Source: Steinernema hermaphroditum
Lineage: Eukaryota; Nematoda; Chromadorea; Rhabditida; Steinernematidae
Reading direction: 5' to 3'
NCBI GenBank assembly: GCA_030435675.1
Contig: CM059625.1
Coordinates: forward strand, 13,082,001 to 13,146,000
DNA: 64,000 nt
The notes below the pieces were generated by a model. It saw nothing but the letters and a program-made list of their open reading frames with translations. It was not told where the DNA came from and did no database searches. The position numbers and the translations under genes are program-made. Of this stretch, positions 12,001-25,166 are shown piece by piece. The stretch's first letter is position 1. Each line of letters opens with the position of its first letter.

Positions 12001-14630
12001 CCTTCGCGTAGATCCCGGAAAGCCCGATGCCTACGCTAACGACAACATGTTGCAGTCGGACGCGAAGTCGTTGTACATCTGGAACAGGTCACAGGATCAG
12101 CTGCATTCCACGTGTGCATTCGACGCCATCTTCAGGTTTGTTCGGCGTTGCCCTCTGCATTGTCACTGTGAGGTAACTGGACGATCGAGAGCGAACGACG
12201 AACGAATAGTTCGTATGCCTTATTAAGGGACTCATAAAATATGTATGAAATTCGGGGTGTCGAGAGGTCGCTCGGAAGGCACGTTCATTTTCGAAAGAAA
12301 GGGCATATTGAGGAATCAGCGCCGCTGTGATTAATGGCTCCAAAGCGCGAATGAATGATAACGTCGTATCTATGCAGAACGCAACATTGGAAAGTGACTC
12401 AGCCGAACGGCGAACGCTCACTTTCGGCGATCACAAAGGACACCTCACCATGAGGGTTACTCGAGCATTGCTGATCGTGTCTGGCTGAATTAAGCGTTTG
12501 CATGATCAGCTCGACCGGTCAGACACATCACATTCTTTCAGCACAAATTGTGGAGGAAGTTCCAGTCACAAGAAGAAAGCTTAATTCACGTTTGTGCCCT
12601 TTGATCAGTGGCTGGAGAACACAGTCGCCAGTTTCAACCCCGGCAAACGACACAAGCAGATGTCCCGTTATCAGAATGTTTTCTTTTATAACGTAGATTC
12701 ACGTAGTGTGTGATCTTCGCTCATGTTTCCGGCTTTACTCCATTTGTTCCCGTTGTATTCCCCACACAAAGACAAAAACCCTTTTTCCGTTCGAAAAAAA
12801 CAGAATTGTTCTGCAAAGAAACGTTCAGAGATCGCAAAAAAGCGGAACAGTGTGCAGCGCTTAATCAGTTTCGCTTTTTTGATCGTAAACGGAACGATGC
12901 GAGCAACAAAAAAAGTTGCACCCTTGCACTTTGTCGCTGGTGGAGGATCGGTAGAACGGGGGAAAAAAAAGTCTCAAATCGGATACGAATAATAAGGGCA
13001 ACTTTTTCGAAGTGTCCTTTAAGAGTGCATCGTCAAACATCTTGTTTGTCGAGAATTTCGAAAAAAAACCTTGATCGACGTAGCTCAGTTCCACTTGTCC
13101 ATCTTGCGGCGAGATGTGTCAGATGCAGTTATTTACATGAAACACTCGGTGATCGACGCTTGTAGGTCACCAGTGGTGAACATCGTTGTAATTCCGTTGC
13201 ACACATAAGCGGTCTACAGACGCTGAATATGTCTTTTTTGATGTTATGCACCACTTCGTTTAATACTTCAAAACCAGTATGGTCTAAATTGATCGACCGT
13301 CTCTGTTCTCGGAGAGTAGCGACGAAACTGCAAGTGACACATCAGCTGAGGTGCCCCACTCGGTTTCCGATCTTTCGACCTTTGTTTTCCTCTCCTAACG
13401 AACACTTCCATCTCTTAGACGAGGACACCGCCTAAATATAGCGGGAATTCCGTTCTGATGCGTCCAGAAACGTGGGTTGTCGGCGATACCCGTTTATTAA
13501 TAGCACTCTCATTAATCTTTTCAAGCAAATTAAAACCGTAGAATTTCATCAAACCGGCGTTTACCACTACGAAACGGAGAGATTAATGGATTGTCCGACG
13601 ATTCTCTCGTTCTTTACTCGCTGTGGACAACAAACACAAAAATCGTATATGTTCGGGAACAATTTCAGACCGAAAACGGCGAAAACAAAAACATTCAAAG
13701 TACAACGACAGCGCCGTGAGTGGCTCAACTCGTTTTCGGTCGACAAATCGCTAATCGTCTATGCGGAGTCTACTCGAACGGTAAAACTGGCAGAGTGTGA
13801 GCGGTATGAGGAAGACGGTGATCTTTAGTCTGACATGCACTGGGCTACAAACATCTACGCAAGCAACTTGAGCAAACCGGGACAGACAGTCTGCATCGGC
13901 CACACCAACGTCCTCTTGGATGTAAATGTGATCAGCGTAGCGTCCCTTTTGGAAATGAAACGAAAGAACTTTTCCTTGTTTGGTAAACTGATTCTCCTTC
14001 GGTCAAGCACTGATACGATGTATCATTTCAGGCAACAGAACACTCGAAAAAGCGACCACCACTATCACCGCGAAACCGACCACTTCTGCATCACCCTCGA
14101 CCACAACGGCGAAGGCTCGCCCTCCGAAGCTCCGGAACAAGCAGCACAAAGTGGCCGACTATGACTACTCTAACAGCATCTTTAACAGTGAACTCGGATA
14201 CATAATCAATCTTGGAAATTTGAAAACTTCTGAAATCTCCAGTTCGTCCTCGCGTCCATCAACAGCGAGTACTGCTGCCCCTCAGAGTACCCTCCAGACT
14301 GTCAACACTGAAAGTACGAAGACGCCGGTCCCATCTTTTGCTCCCAATGCGACGATCACCCCAAAGCCACAGTGGGGTACGAGTACAACCACTTTAAAAG
14401 TGGACCTTCCGATCAGTGAGAGCGGAAAGATCAGCCCGGATCAGCTGCAACACGAGCATCATTACGAAATTTCGGCAACAACAACGACCGAACAGCCGAC
14501 GTCCCCCAAAATAGACCCGGCTCATGACACTTCTTCAAAAGACAAGATGGTAAACGACGCGTCGCCGTCCAGATCTGTGATTTTCTCTCTCCTTCACCTA
14601 GTCCTTTTGTTCACTTTAGTGCAAATATGA
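9064..14630 (+). CDS. unrecognised secreted, mucin-tailed, probably GPI-anchored protein (multi-exon, exon set incomplete)
   Basis: The start at 9064 gives a signal peptide (MKHPLVIWPIFLLLVHFAQG). Supported exons are 9064-9219, 9278-9504, 11621-11734, 11809-11961, 12012-12135, about 12609-12700, about 13515-13780, 13829-13982 and 14032-14630. Phases match within 9064-9504, within 11621-12135 and within 13515-14630. One or more exons between 9505 and 11620, and some joins between 12136 and 13515, are not settled. The N-terminal two thirds are a Cys-containing folded region that I do not recognise. The last exon is a Thr/Ser/Pro-rich stalk beginning NRTLEKATTTITAKPTTSAS, then a hydrophobic end (SVIFSLLHLVLLFTLVQI) with nothing basic after it, typical of a GPI-anchor signal. 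AATAAA follows the stop by nine bases. It is probably a surface or extracellular protein. Confidence 0.6.
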
Positions 14631-14638
14631 GCAACAAA

Positions 14639-14644
14639 AATAAA
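14639..14644 (+). promoter_or_regulatory. polyadenylation signal AATAAA
   Basis: A canonical hexamer lies directly after the stop codon of the mucin-tailed gene. Confidence 0.5.
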
Positions 14645-16334
14645 TATGATGTTACGGTAGCGGAGGACCGTTTCTTTTTGAAAGTGCAAGGGCGCTTCGG
14701 GGGCGATTCGGCGCTTTTTGTGCATGTTTGTGACATCTCGCTTGCGGCGACGGCCTCACTCGATCAACTCCTTCGCTTTCTTTCATCGTTCCGAGTATCA
14801 GCCGGTCGATCTGGTGCTCGGAAGTGACGAAATGCGCGCGCACAGTTGCCATCCCTCTACGGTGTCATCAACCGCGAGAGCAAAAACGAAAAATGAGAAT
14901 GACGAAACAGTATTGAATGAATACGCCCGTGTTCCGAATACCATCCCCACGCGTGCACTCACTCATTTCCCTGGGACAGAACCATCCGCTATCAAGGTTA
15001 CAATTTCGTCTCCGTTACTCGGTACGCCCCGTTGCCAAATGGGTGGCGATGCACGGAACGGAGCGTTTTACCGCCGTGCTCTTTGTTCAGTGATAGCAGT
15101 GCGTTTCTGTTGTTGCTTTCTCGTAGTTTCGTTCTCGACGTCCCTCAAGCGAGTGTCGGAATCGGCCGAGGGCGTCTGATCTCTGATTCTTTGGGAGCGA
15201 CTAGCACGCCAGTCTCGTAGTGTTGCATGTTTGCTTTTTGGGGAGCCAACCCATCACAGCAAATGTCAATAAATGCCAACAGAAAGCTCAAAAAGCAAGT
15301 GGGCACCGCCGCTGGAGACTCTCAGCTGGGCGGACGGCCACTTCTGCGCTTCTGGCGCCGGTTCACCGCTGGTAACACTCGGACGGAGTTTGTCTCCTCT
15401 GGGTCACATGGTGCGGCAGACGGGAGTTTCTATTTCTCGGCAAAGTGTTCACGTGACTTCTTGGCACGATATACGAAAGGAGAGGGCAGCGACGCGTGTG
15501 TTCGCCGCATCCTCCCGCGCCCGCACACCCCTTTCGGCACGCCTCCCACTTTGCGAACCCGGACCGCCGCGGCTGGCTGGCCGACGGCACACTACCCGAT
15601 GACGTGGCTATTGGCCAAACATCTAGGCGCGCTCTCTGCTGAGCAATTGCCTCTGAGGGGCAAAATGAGCATCATCCTGTCTGTCCAGTCATCTCTGCGG
15701 CTTCCGTATTATCACCGCTGACAGTGTTCACTGCATTCCCCGACGTGTTGTCCACCTCAACCCAGCTCTGATAGTGATTCGGACACGCGAAATCGCCAGA
15801 AGTTGACTTTAAACGGGAGGCAGACGGTTTAATTCGCGAACATCGCATGCATGACGACGCTGAGAGGGAGAGGACGAGGGAGGCCGCCGGCGAAGGAAAA
15901 CAATATCAGCTGATGTGTGATCATTGGCGCCCTAGCGGGCTTAATTGGTGGCGCCACAAATCTCCGAACCCTTTTCGATCGTTCCGCGTCGGGTGAAGAG
16001 CAAATCTACGAATTCTTCGGAGCCTCCAGATCGCAACATTCCGTTTCAGATCACTTTGCGGTAGCTGCAACGTCGGACCACTCTTTCCAAAATAGAGAGC
16101 GTCGCCGACAACTAACGCCTTAGTTGTCTCATCCAGCGTCGCCAGTTGTTCGCGCGATGAACGCTTAGCTATCGGTGTTCGGCTTCAACCCAGTCGTTAT
16201 CGGTAGCTCAGGGCTGCACGACGACGATAATTCTGAACTGTTTGCCTATACTTCTTCCGCAGCATATTGCCTCAGAAATTCCCCCTGTACGACCTTGTGA
16301 ACTCCCGAAGAGGACAGCATAGCGAGCGGCTGAG
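14645..16334. other. intergenic stretch upstream of the SLC17 gene
   Basis: GC-rich compared with the rest. Overlapping frames occur on both strands (the longest 15227-15721 plus, about 164 codons), but they have no recognisable domain and a shifted twin frame at 15273-15602. I read this as non-coding promoter DNA. Confidence 0.4.
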
Positions 16335-19300
16335 ATGGCTTCGACCGCAGGTGAGCGAGGTTTCCTTTCTTTGAACATTCGCCTCGTTGATCCACCTCCG
16401 CCATCGTCCTTGCGTCTTGTTTTGCTTCTCCTCGCTCCGGGCGCGTTGCCAACAGGGGATTCGGACTCGCGCATGACGTAGTCACGCTGACCGATGTCTG
16501 AAGCCTAGGCCTTAAAGCGGCGTGTTGTTGTGGTCGTCGGAAGCTCTATTTGAATAATACAAACAAGAAGCACGCGCGAAGATCGCACGCACTAATGATG
16601 ATCAGCTTGAAAGTTCAACTCGCTGATCAGCGATCTCCTACGGCAGCGCTCGCCGTGCCCGTCGCATCGCCTTCCGTATGCCATCAGCAAATCGCGGGCG
16701 ACTTTTGTTTCGAACGCCGGAAACGGGCGCGCCACTTGCTCGCTCCCATCTCCGCTAGGTTGATCGACGGGGGTCAATTCCGTACTCCGCTCTGTAACCG
16801 AACTCCGACTACACACTTGCTTCTGCGTGTAGAACTGTTGTAAGTGCAGCCAATCAGAGCCAAGCGCATGTACAGAATTCGAGCCACTTTCACATGTCTC
16901 TCGATCGGTCGCCCACTCGCCGCCCGTGGGTCTTTCGTCCGGACAGACGTTTCCGATTGGTTTTTGTGAGCCTCGCGAGAATTTATTAACTCCTCTAACG
17001 CAAACCCATAAATCGCGTTCTACGTTGAACTGTCAACCCTGACGAACTGTTTTCGTGTTGTCCCCAAAAAGTTTCGATGTGTGTCTCCTCGGCGACAAGT
17101 GCAACACGTCTGCCCGCTGAGTGTTTCTTATTTTAGACGCCACGCTGGAATCGGCAAAAGCAAAAGCGAGTCTCTGGTGCAAGAGCAGCCAGCGTCTGCG
17201 CATAGCCCTGGTGCTGGCGTTGGCCCTCGGCATCGAAGGGCTACTCCGAAGTAACATCAACATGGCCATGGTCTGTATGGTGAACAAAACAGCACTAATT
17301 GAAGCGGCCGGTGGTGTCCATAACACGCCGACAACGAAAGTCGTTTCCGGCGGCTTCGCCCAAAATCTGACGGCTCCGACGGCGATACCCAAATCTGCCG
17401 AATCCAAAGATCCGCAGTGTGCACAAGTGGAAGAGACCGAAGAGCAGGCGCGCGTTTACGTAAGTGTTTTCGACTAATTTAAATTGAGTTGTACGAAGAA
17501 GAAGCGTGAGCAAGAACAAAAGTGAATACAAATTGGCCGTCGGGACGACGCGACCTCAGAGCTCAAACAACAACCTTTCGGGTTCGCACTCTCATTAATT
17601 ATTTGCGCGTTTCTAAATAGCCACGCGGATACGGTGCTGCGCTTTGATCCTCAATTTCCCATTTGCACATTCAGCAGAAGAGTTCAGTAGTTCCGTCGTG
17701 CAGCGCTGCATGCATAAACGCGTCAAACAGGATGCAATCGGAATTTCCTAATGGAGGAAAGAATCCGAAGAATGCAACTAAGAGGGCTGCCGTGTAAACA
17801 AAGAAATTAATTTATAACGACGTCTGCGCGCAAGTCAGCAATCAAGAATTTGGGCGATCTAAGATATTTCCTTTCTTCGGGTCGCTTTTTAAAAAGTTCT
17901 TTCTGGATATAGAGAGGCTTCGTAAATAGGGACATAAAGCAGATGTTTTCATTCATTGCAAAGTAGCAGTCTTTTGAATTCCTCTCTTTTGTGAACATTG
18001 CAACATTTCGGCAGACAATGAGAAGTGACGTCAGTGAAAAGGGATTCTTCTTACGTTTTGTCTGCATAAATGAGTCACCACAACTCACGAAACCCACAAT
18101 GACGTCCGATGAATTCAGAATGGCGACCTGGTGTGGACACCTCGAGAACAAGCGACGATCTTCACCTCTTTTTACGTGGGTGGCCTGGTTGTGATCATCC
18201 CCGGAGGCCTCTTGGTCGAGAAGTACGGTGCCCGCTTCGTCGTCTTCTGGGGCGCCGTAGTCAACGCCGTGGGTACGGTAATGACTCCATCGGTCGCGTA
18301 TCTCCTTGGTCCTTACGCGGTCATGGTCCTTCGATTTATCATGGGTTGTGGCCAGGTGAGGGCGACAATCCTTTTACCGTAACCCGTTTGGCCTTTAGGG
18401 AATCTTAGTGCCCTGCATGAACGTCCTTATCAGCTGCTGGTTCCCGGCCGCGGAGAAAAGCACCGCACTCGCAATATCAACTACAGGAAATCAAGTGAGC
18501 ACAAAGCAAAAAGATCGCGCACAAAGGGTCACTTTCAGTTCTCCGTTATCATTGCCTTGTTTCTCACTGCTGAACTCTGTCAATTCACTGCCTTGGGAGG
18601 ATGGGCTATGTCCTTCTACTTCTACGGAGTCTTCGGGTTCGTCTTCTGCATTTTATGGCAGTGTGCCGTCACCGACCACCCGGAATCGGCGCGCGTTTCG
18701 CCCGACGAACTGAGCTACATTCACGGCGAAAACATTCACCACGTGGTGCCGGCCACGAAAAACGGCAAAGGAAAAGCGGTACTTCCACTTATTTTCAAGC
18801 ATCATGTAAGGGGCCTGCTTTAGCCGATGCCCTGGAAAAAAATCCTCAGCTCGCCAGTGATTTGGGCCATCGCATTGAGCTCGTTCAGTCAAGCGTTCGT
18901 CACCGTTGGAATGGTCACCTACATCCCACAGTACTACAAGAACATTCTGAAAATGAAGCTTTCCTCGGTTCGTTTTCGTAGTGTAGCCACCTTCTTAGAA
19001 TTACGATTTTAGAACGGTGTCATGTCGGCGCTGCCGTTTGTCGTGCAGCTTCTCACGAAACTCCTCTTTGCGATGATCGCCGACGTTCTCAACAAACGCA
19101 AAATATGTTCGATAACGACGATCGCCAAGATGTTCAATCTCATCGGTAATTCCCACGCAATTCTAAAAGACTCGATTCTGGCAGCGCGTAAAAATGATTC
19201 TGTTTTTAACTCTTTTTTGAGGCGAACGCCTGTGGACGACTTGCCTTTCCGTTCGGTTTCTCGAACGAATCTGTTGTCCCAGGCCGAACGTTGGGCCCCA

Positions 19301-20009
19301 TTGTTAGCAGCCGCATGAATCAGCTAATTAAATTAATGCGCATTAAGGCACTTTTTGATCTTTCCCCGCGGCGTTGATCTCGATCTTTCGTCCTTCGCCC
19401 TTCAAAAGCAAAAACAGTTCCGATGGAATTTGATCTCTTTCAGCGTCGTTTGGATGCGGCATCTGCCTGATCGCCCTCACTACAGTCGACTGCACGCAGT
19501 CCTGGCTTGCTATCCTGCTACTCGTCACCGGCGTCGGTCTCACCTCGGGCTACATACCCGGCTACAATACAAGGTAGGTTACCTGTTTCACAATTGACCT
19601 TTCCTCTTCTCCTTCACTTCAGCATCGTGTGCGTCGCCCCGATTTACACCTCAGGCATCGCCTCCTTCTGCAAACTTCTTGCGCAGATCGCGTCCGTTGC
19701 ATCGCCGTACATGATCGGTTCATTGACGAAAAATGTAAATAGACACGGCGGGTCTGACTACATTTTGAAATCTCTGTTTCCAGGGACAGTTATGGGAATG
19801 GAATGTGGTGTTCTACTTGATCTCAGGTGTCCTCTTCTCTACAGGCCTCTTCTTCCAAATCTCCGGTTCCTGTAAGCCACAGTTACCACTCAGAGTATAA
19901 GCTTCGAATTTCAGCCGAAGTGCAACCGTGGGCTAAAGTTGAAGGATCTTCGGGAGCAAAGCAGCAGCAGGAAACGGCGCTGCTACCGAACGACGGAACC
20001 GTCGCCTGA
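16335..20009 (+). CDS. SLC17-family anion transporter (sialin / vesicular glutamate / phosphate carrier type)
   Basis: Eleven exons close exactly to 537 residues: 16335-16350, 17137-17459, 18119-18355, 18399-18494, 18539-18778, 18824-18967, 19013-19145, 19444-19573, 19623-19734, 19784-19871 and 19915-20009. The first membrane segment ends in GIEGLLRSNINMAMVCMVN, a signature of invertebrate SLC17 proteins. An extracellular loop with a glycosylation site follows, then WTPREQATIFTSFYVGG and PGGLLVEKYGARFVV, the classical transporter loop between helices 2 and 3. The later helices include WAIALSSFSQAFVTVGMVTY and GQLWEWNVVFYLISGVLF, as usual. The ends are cytosolic and polar. Family members move organic anions or phosphate using membrane potential or proton gradients, in lysosomes, synaptic vesicles or the plasma membrane. 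Which substrate applies cannot be told here. Intron 7 (19146-19443) is the only longer intron among the later exons. Confidence 0.9.
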
Positions 20010-22527
20010 GAATCTCATCTCTGCTGGTCTCATCACCATTCTTGTACATTAACTTCCAATCTATCTCCCCATCACCATATGATGAATCTGCACGTATCCT
20101 GTGCAGGCCCACGATGATGCCTCCTTTGCTCAAAACTTCCTTGTTTGTCCTATTTGCTGTAAAAACAAACTAATTTATACTGGTATGTATTAATGAAGAT
20201 TGTCAGGTGTCATAAAGTCCCAAATTCGTTTCGATAAAAACGAAATGATTGATAGCAACTGTAAAGTAGAACACAACAGCGGCGTTATCGGGGTGAAAGG
20301 CAAACTGTAGCACCGAATCTCGGAAGGTCCAAAAGCACATATGAGGAGAAGGAAGAATGTTGCTGATGTTCACAGTACCGGAATACAGTTGATCACAACA
20401 ACAATCAACAGTTCTCTCGATATAAAGTTCAATCCAGCACGACTGGAGAGAAAGGAACGAGATTCGATATATTGGATGTGCACAATATATTCGAATTAAC
20501 AACATTCACGCGAAGATCACATGACAGTCGAATTCCTGACGAATATTACAATCACTTTTGAAACGAGTCTTTCATTGCTTAATATTATTTCGATATACGG
20601 CTATATCATAAACGACATATCAATGCAAATAACTTAGAAGTTAGCGCTTGTCAGAACACTGATCGAGGTCTTCGGAATGGTCAATGCTGTCCAGGACGTT
20701 TTGCTCAATTCGATACTTATGGCGTAAACTTCTTTGTCGATGGAATACTGTACATTGTGTATAAAACACATTGCCCAGCGATCAAAAGCCGTTATTTACA
20801 AAACACGCCAAATATTTGTTTTATCAGCACGTGACGTCCATAGCCACAATGCTGTCATGACGATTCAATGGGCCATTCACACAAATGATTATTGTATCGT
20901 ATATGTACGGTATATTGTTTGCCTTTTTGCTAAGACGAAGTTTCGGCTTCTGCTCAAATATGTCCGTGAAAATCTAGTGGTGATTAGCATTAAAATGTAT
21001 CGATATATGGATAGAAATATGAGTTACTTGTGTGCTAAAGGATGTTCACAAAATGCCTGAATCTATTGAAATGGGTGACTTGTAACCTTTGCTGCTGTCA
21101 CCAAACAAATCATCTCCAAATGTTCGATAGAATTAGTGATCGCTTAGTGTTTTGTGGCACTCTTTAGACACACCATGGACGGTGCTACTAATTAATAAAA
21201 ACGTTGGCAACATAGGACACATGTCCACGGCCATACGTTCTCTCATCGATCAGCATGTGTTTGCTTGGCCTTCAAATCAATCATATTTCGTTTTGCCTGG
21301 TCGACGTCATATGACTTGACATTCCCGTGAACTGCAGGCACAGCCCAGTTCAACGCCACTTGCGGGTTTTCAGTAAGATGTCAGATGCTAAATGCCAGGG
21401 ATGACTTCGAGATGATTGAGTTCGACGAACTGCTCGCTGTTTAGTTTGCGATTGACTGTGGAACGTGTGACATCGAGTAACACGAAAACTCGGTCTTCAC
21501 GTGACAAGTTGATCATGTGGAACAAACGAATTGCGAAAGAAACTACAGCGCAGATCGGAAAATGGGTTAACTGGCAGACCCCGCAGTAACGAAATGTATT
21601 TTGGTGGAACGAATTCTTTAAACTACAAAGGGAAAAACTGAAATTACACTTGTGGGTTGGAATAAAAATAAAGAACAAATAACTTCAGTAAAACATTTAT
21701 AGGACATGAGGGTGTTTGATGATCTGTGCTTAGCTCAGCCAATATCACGTGATACTGGTGACCAAAGCACTCGGCGAGATCATAAGACATGTATCTAGAA
21801 GTGCACTCCAAGAGATCCTTCTTCGAATAAGTGCACATCGTTTTGGTATCAACAGCTGAAAAAAGAGAACAATCTCTTCAGTGTAAGAAGTGTCTCTGTG
21901 CTGAGAAATTTACAGAAATAAGTCATAGCCAAAATTCCGCCTTGTCGATTTTGCAGTATTTAAAACGAGGCCTAAGAGTGCTTGAACCGTGAAAATAGGT
22001 TATGCAGGGTGACTCCGTATGGTGTGTAGCATATCGTTAGTTGCTGGCTACTCTTTGCTCTAGCATGTCCGAGTAAAAGAGTTTCAAAGGTAGCAGGATT
22101 GGATACTAGTATTTCGATCTCGTTCATACAGAACACTTCACCTACAAAAACTCGCTTTTTCTAATCATGGTACAATATTTTTTATTTTCAGAAAACCGCA
22201 CAGATTGAGAACATCTTTGGATCAAGACGACTGCAATAAAGCGACTGCAGCATTCGATTGTTTCAGTGATCGCGGCGATTACGTCAAATGCGGTTCTCCG
22301 TCTTCCGCGGCTACAAAAGCAGCTCTAAATCGCGTCTCAGAACACGATTTACACCGCTTCGAATAAGGCAACGATCTTGATTATCTGCACGCTCCTCACG
22401 AAATCACGTCAAAGACAATAAAATGCTACAATTAAGCGGTTTAGATGGTAGCAGGAATGGATACTTCAGAGTGAATCACTTTAAACAAGAATATACTTTT
22501 AATGTCACAACTTCAAATGTGCCCAAT
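20010..22527. other. intergenic stretch, one doubtful minus-strand gene
   Basis: On the minus strand, a frame at 21838-21644 (Cys-containing, preceded by a good acceptor) and another at 21678-21388 (ending VELNHLEVIPGI) both look protein-like. They could be exons of one small gene, but I could not join them in phase. Nothing else is supported. Confidence 0.3.
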
Positions 22528-22923
22528 TCAGTGCAACTTCAAGGCGGCACAGGTTTTGATCAACTTCTGCTTCACGATCTTCTTCTCCTCTTCACTGAGG
22601 TCGTCGCTGACCAAATCGAAGTCCTCGTCAGCGGCTCCAGCCGGCTCTCTAGTCTGAATGCTCAAAATGGAAAACGCAACTCTCTGCATTCATACGTTCA
22701 AGAAGATGACAGGCTCGTGCTCCGGAGCCGACCGCTTGGCTGTTCGTCGGACTTCAACGGTGTCGTCGACGACATCGATCTCGGCGGACGCGTTCGAACC
22801 TCGTAGATGCCAATCGTGCTCCTCACGACAGACAAGTTTCGGCTTCGGAGTACGGCGATAGATGATGAGAGAATGGATTGAAACGAAGGTGATCAATATG
22901 AAGACAAGGAGGGATCTGTTCAT
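22528..22923 (-). CDS. small secreted protein, unrecognised
   Basis: Two exons, 22923-22696 and 22653-22528, are separated by a 42-base GT-AG intron and join in phase to give 117 residues. The start at 22923 gives a hydrophobic leader (MNRSLLVFILITFVSIHSL). An in-frame ATG five codons upstream (22938) is possible. The rest is hydrophilic: a basic stretch (YRRTPKPKLVCREEHDW), a pair of basic sites (VRRTAKRSAPEHEP) and an acidic helix (LSEEEKKIVKQKLIKTC). There are only two cysteines in the mature part. I do not recognise the family. The KR and RR sites leave open processing into peptides. It lies head to head with the first glycine-rich gene, 425 bases away, so the two may share a promoter region. 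Confidence 0.7.
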
Positions 22924-23348
22924 CTTTGGGAGCCACAAGATAGCACAATGCGCAACTAACTCTCGGAGCTCAGGAATAGCGACAACCTAACAACAAATGG
23001 AAGAAGAGGGTACAATTCAATAGGTCAAGGGCTAAGCCTTTAAATGGCCTAAAGCTCAGGGTGAAGAGCACAGCAATTAAATCGGCACAAAAGAAGACGG
23101 AGCGTGTCGGAGTCGACGCAGTATCGTTGACTCGGTGGGTAAATCGATGTGTTCGCGGGTTGCCCATTATTCATAGACATCTTAGCGATACAATCTCTAT
23201 AGTTTTTACATTGCAGCATTTTGTTCGCGCTTTCCGAGGAGCAGAACAAGAATTGTCAAACAGGATCGACCATTCCCACATACGCCTTCTTTGTACAAAG
23301 ATAAATACAAATTCGATCACTTCATCGCTCTTTGTCCAATCCCGGCTA

Positions 23349-25166
23349 ATGAAGCTTCCATTAGCTTACGTTCTCTTGGTAGCGCTTCCAATTCCCGTCA
23401 TCGCACAATGCGGCGGCTGTGGAGGCAATAGCGGTGGATGTGGAGGGGGTGGTGGAGGTTGTGGAGGTGGCTGTTCTGCACCAACTCCATCTTGTGGAGG
23501 CTGCGGTGGTGGAGGCGGCGGAAGTTCAAGTTGCGGCTGCTCTCCTCAACAGTCTAGTGGATGCAGTCCACCCGCACCAGCTCCTTCCTGTTGTCCTGCA
23601 CCCGCTCCTGCACCTTGTTGTCCTCCTCCACTACCTGCACTAGCTCCTGTTCCGGCACCCTCACCGATCTGCTGTCCTCCTCCACTTCCGGCTCCATCAT
23701 GTTTCCCTCCACCTGCACCGGCCCCAATAGCGGTTCCTCTTCCACCATGTGCCCCGGCCCCAACACCTACTTGTAAGTACCACGCCCCTTTTCAAACATT
23801 AACCGCTCTTTAAGCCGGTTGTGAATCAGTTCATCCTCCTGCTCCACCTCCACACAGCGCCTATTCCGGAGTCAGCTCCGGCGTATATGTAGAGTCCGAT
23901 ATGTCGGAGGGAGCTACTTCGTACTCCTCTGGAACGAAAGGCTCTAGCAGCGGAACCGGAAGCAGTGGTGGAGGATACTCCAGCGGTGGAAGTGGCAAAT
24001 CGAGCAGTTCTGGTGGTGGATATGGTTCAAGTGGTTCTTCCGGTGGCGGATACTCGTCAGGCAGTTCATCGGGTGGTGGAGGGTACTCCGGAAGCTCTAG
24101 TAGTTCATCAAGTGGTGGTGGCTACTCATCTGGAAGTTCTTCGGGAGGTTCATCAGGTGCTGGAAGCTATTCATCTGGAGGCTCATCGGGAAGCTCATCA
24201 GGACGATCTTCAAGCGGCGGAAGTTACAGCTCCAGTGGCTCGTCAAGCGGAAGCGGAAGCGGATATTCTTCGGGTGGATCGTCTGGGGGTGGAGGCTACT
24301 CCTCTGGTGGATCGTCTGGTGGATCCTCTGGTGGAACAACTGGCGGTTCGACTGGTGCTGGAGGAAGTTATTCCGGAGGTGCTAGCGGATCATCATTAGG
24401 TGGATACTCATCTGGAAGCTCATCCGGAGGATCGGCAAGCAGTGGCGGTTACTCTGCAACATCTAGCGGCTCAAGTGGATCCTCAGGAAGTGGAAGTTAT
24501 TCATCCGGATCGGGTACTGGAGGCAGTAGCAGTTCATCGGGTTCTTCCAGTGGCACCAGCTACTCATCTGGTGGATCCGGAGGATCCGGTGGGGGTGGAT
24601 CAACTGCAGGAGGTGGAGGATCGGGTGGTTCCTACTCTAGCAGCGGTGGTGCTAGTTCTGGCGGCAGCAGTGATACTAGTGGATCTTCTGCAGGAAAGTA
24701 CTCGATCGCCAAGATGGGTTCCGAGGCCGGGGAAACCGAAACTAATGCTGTAGCAGAGACGGAACAAAACCAGGGAGAGGCGGCTGCAAGTGCCGAAACC
24801 TCGGCTGGTTCGGCTGAAGCGACAGATACAGGATCTGCAGCAACCGACACTGGATCAGCGGCCGCATCAACGGAGACAGAAACTGCAGCGTCGCACGGAA
24901 CTTCGGAAAAAACGTCAAGAGGCGGAGGGGAGGCAGATGAAAACGAATATCAATCGGAGAGCGAGGCTGGAGCCACTGGTTCCGAGACATCGGCCGCCGG
25001 CTCTACAGAGCATTCGGGTGGAAGTGTGGCAGACTCCAGTGTGGAATCGACCAGCGGAACCGAGGGTGCCGCGGCACAGGCGGGAAGTGACTACGATAGT
25101 CACAGCTTCATCACAAAAACGAGAGCACATCGACTCTTGCGCAAGTTCTTCAGGAAAGTCGTTTGA
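23349..25166 (+). CDS. glycine/serine-rich secreted structural protein A
   Basis: Two exons, 23349-23772 and 23815-25166, with a 42-base intron; phases close to 591 residues. The start at 23349 gives a signal peptide (MKLPLAYVLLVALPIPVIA) followed by CGGCGG-type Cys/Gly repeats and a Pro/Ala/Cys section. The second exon is a long run of SSGGGYSSG-like repeats, then an acidic Ala/Glu/Thr/Ser region, then SDYDSHSF and a basic tail (RAHRLLRKFFRKVV). Cysteines are confined to the first exon and tyrosines are spaced regularly through the repeats. This composition resembles cuticle, eggshell or other cross-linked matrix proteins. That role, and tyrosine or disulphide cross-linking, are inference. 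It is the paralogue of the glycine-rich gene on the opposite strand. Confidence 0.85.

Noticed and set aside
15227..15721. 164-codon plus-strand frame upstream of the SLC17 gene
   Set aside because: No motif, biased GC-rich composition, and an overlapping shifted frame of similar length. No splice links.
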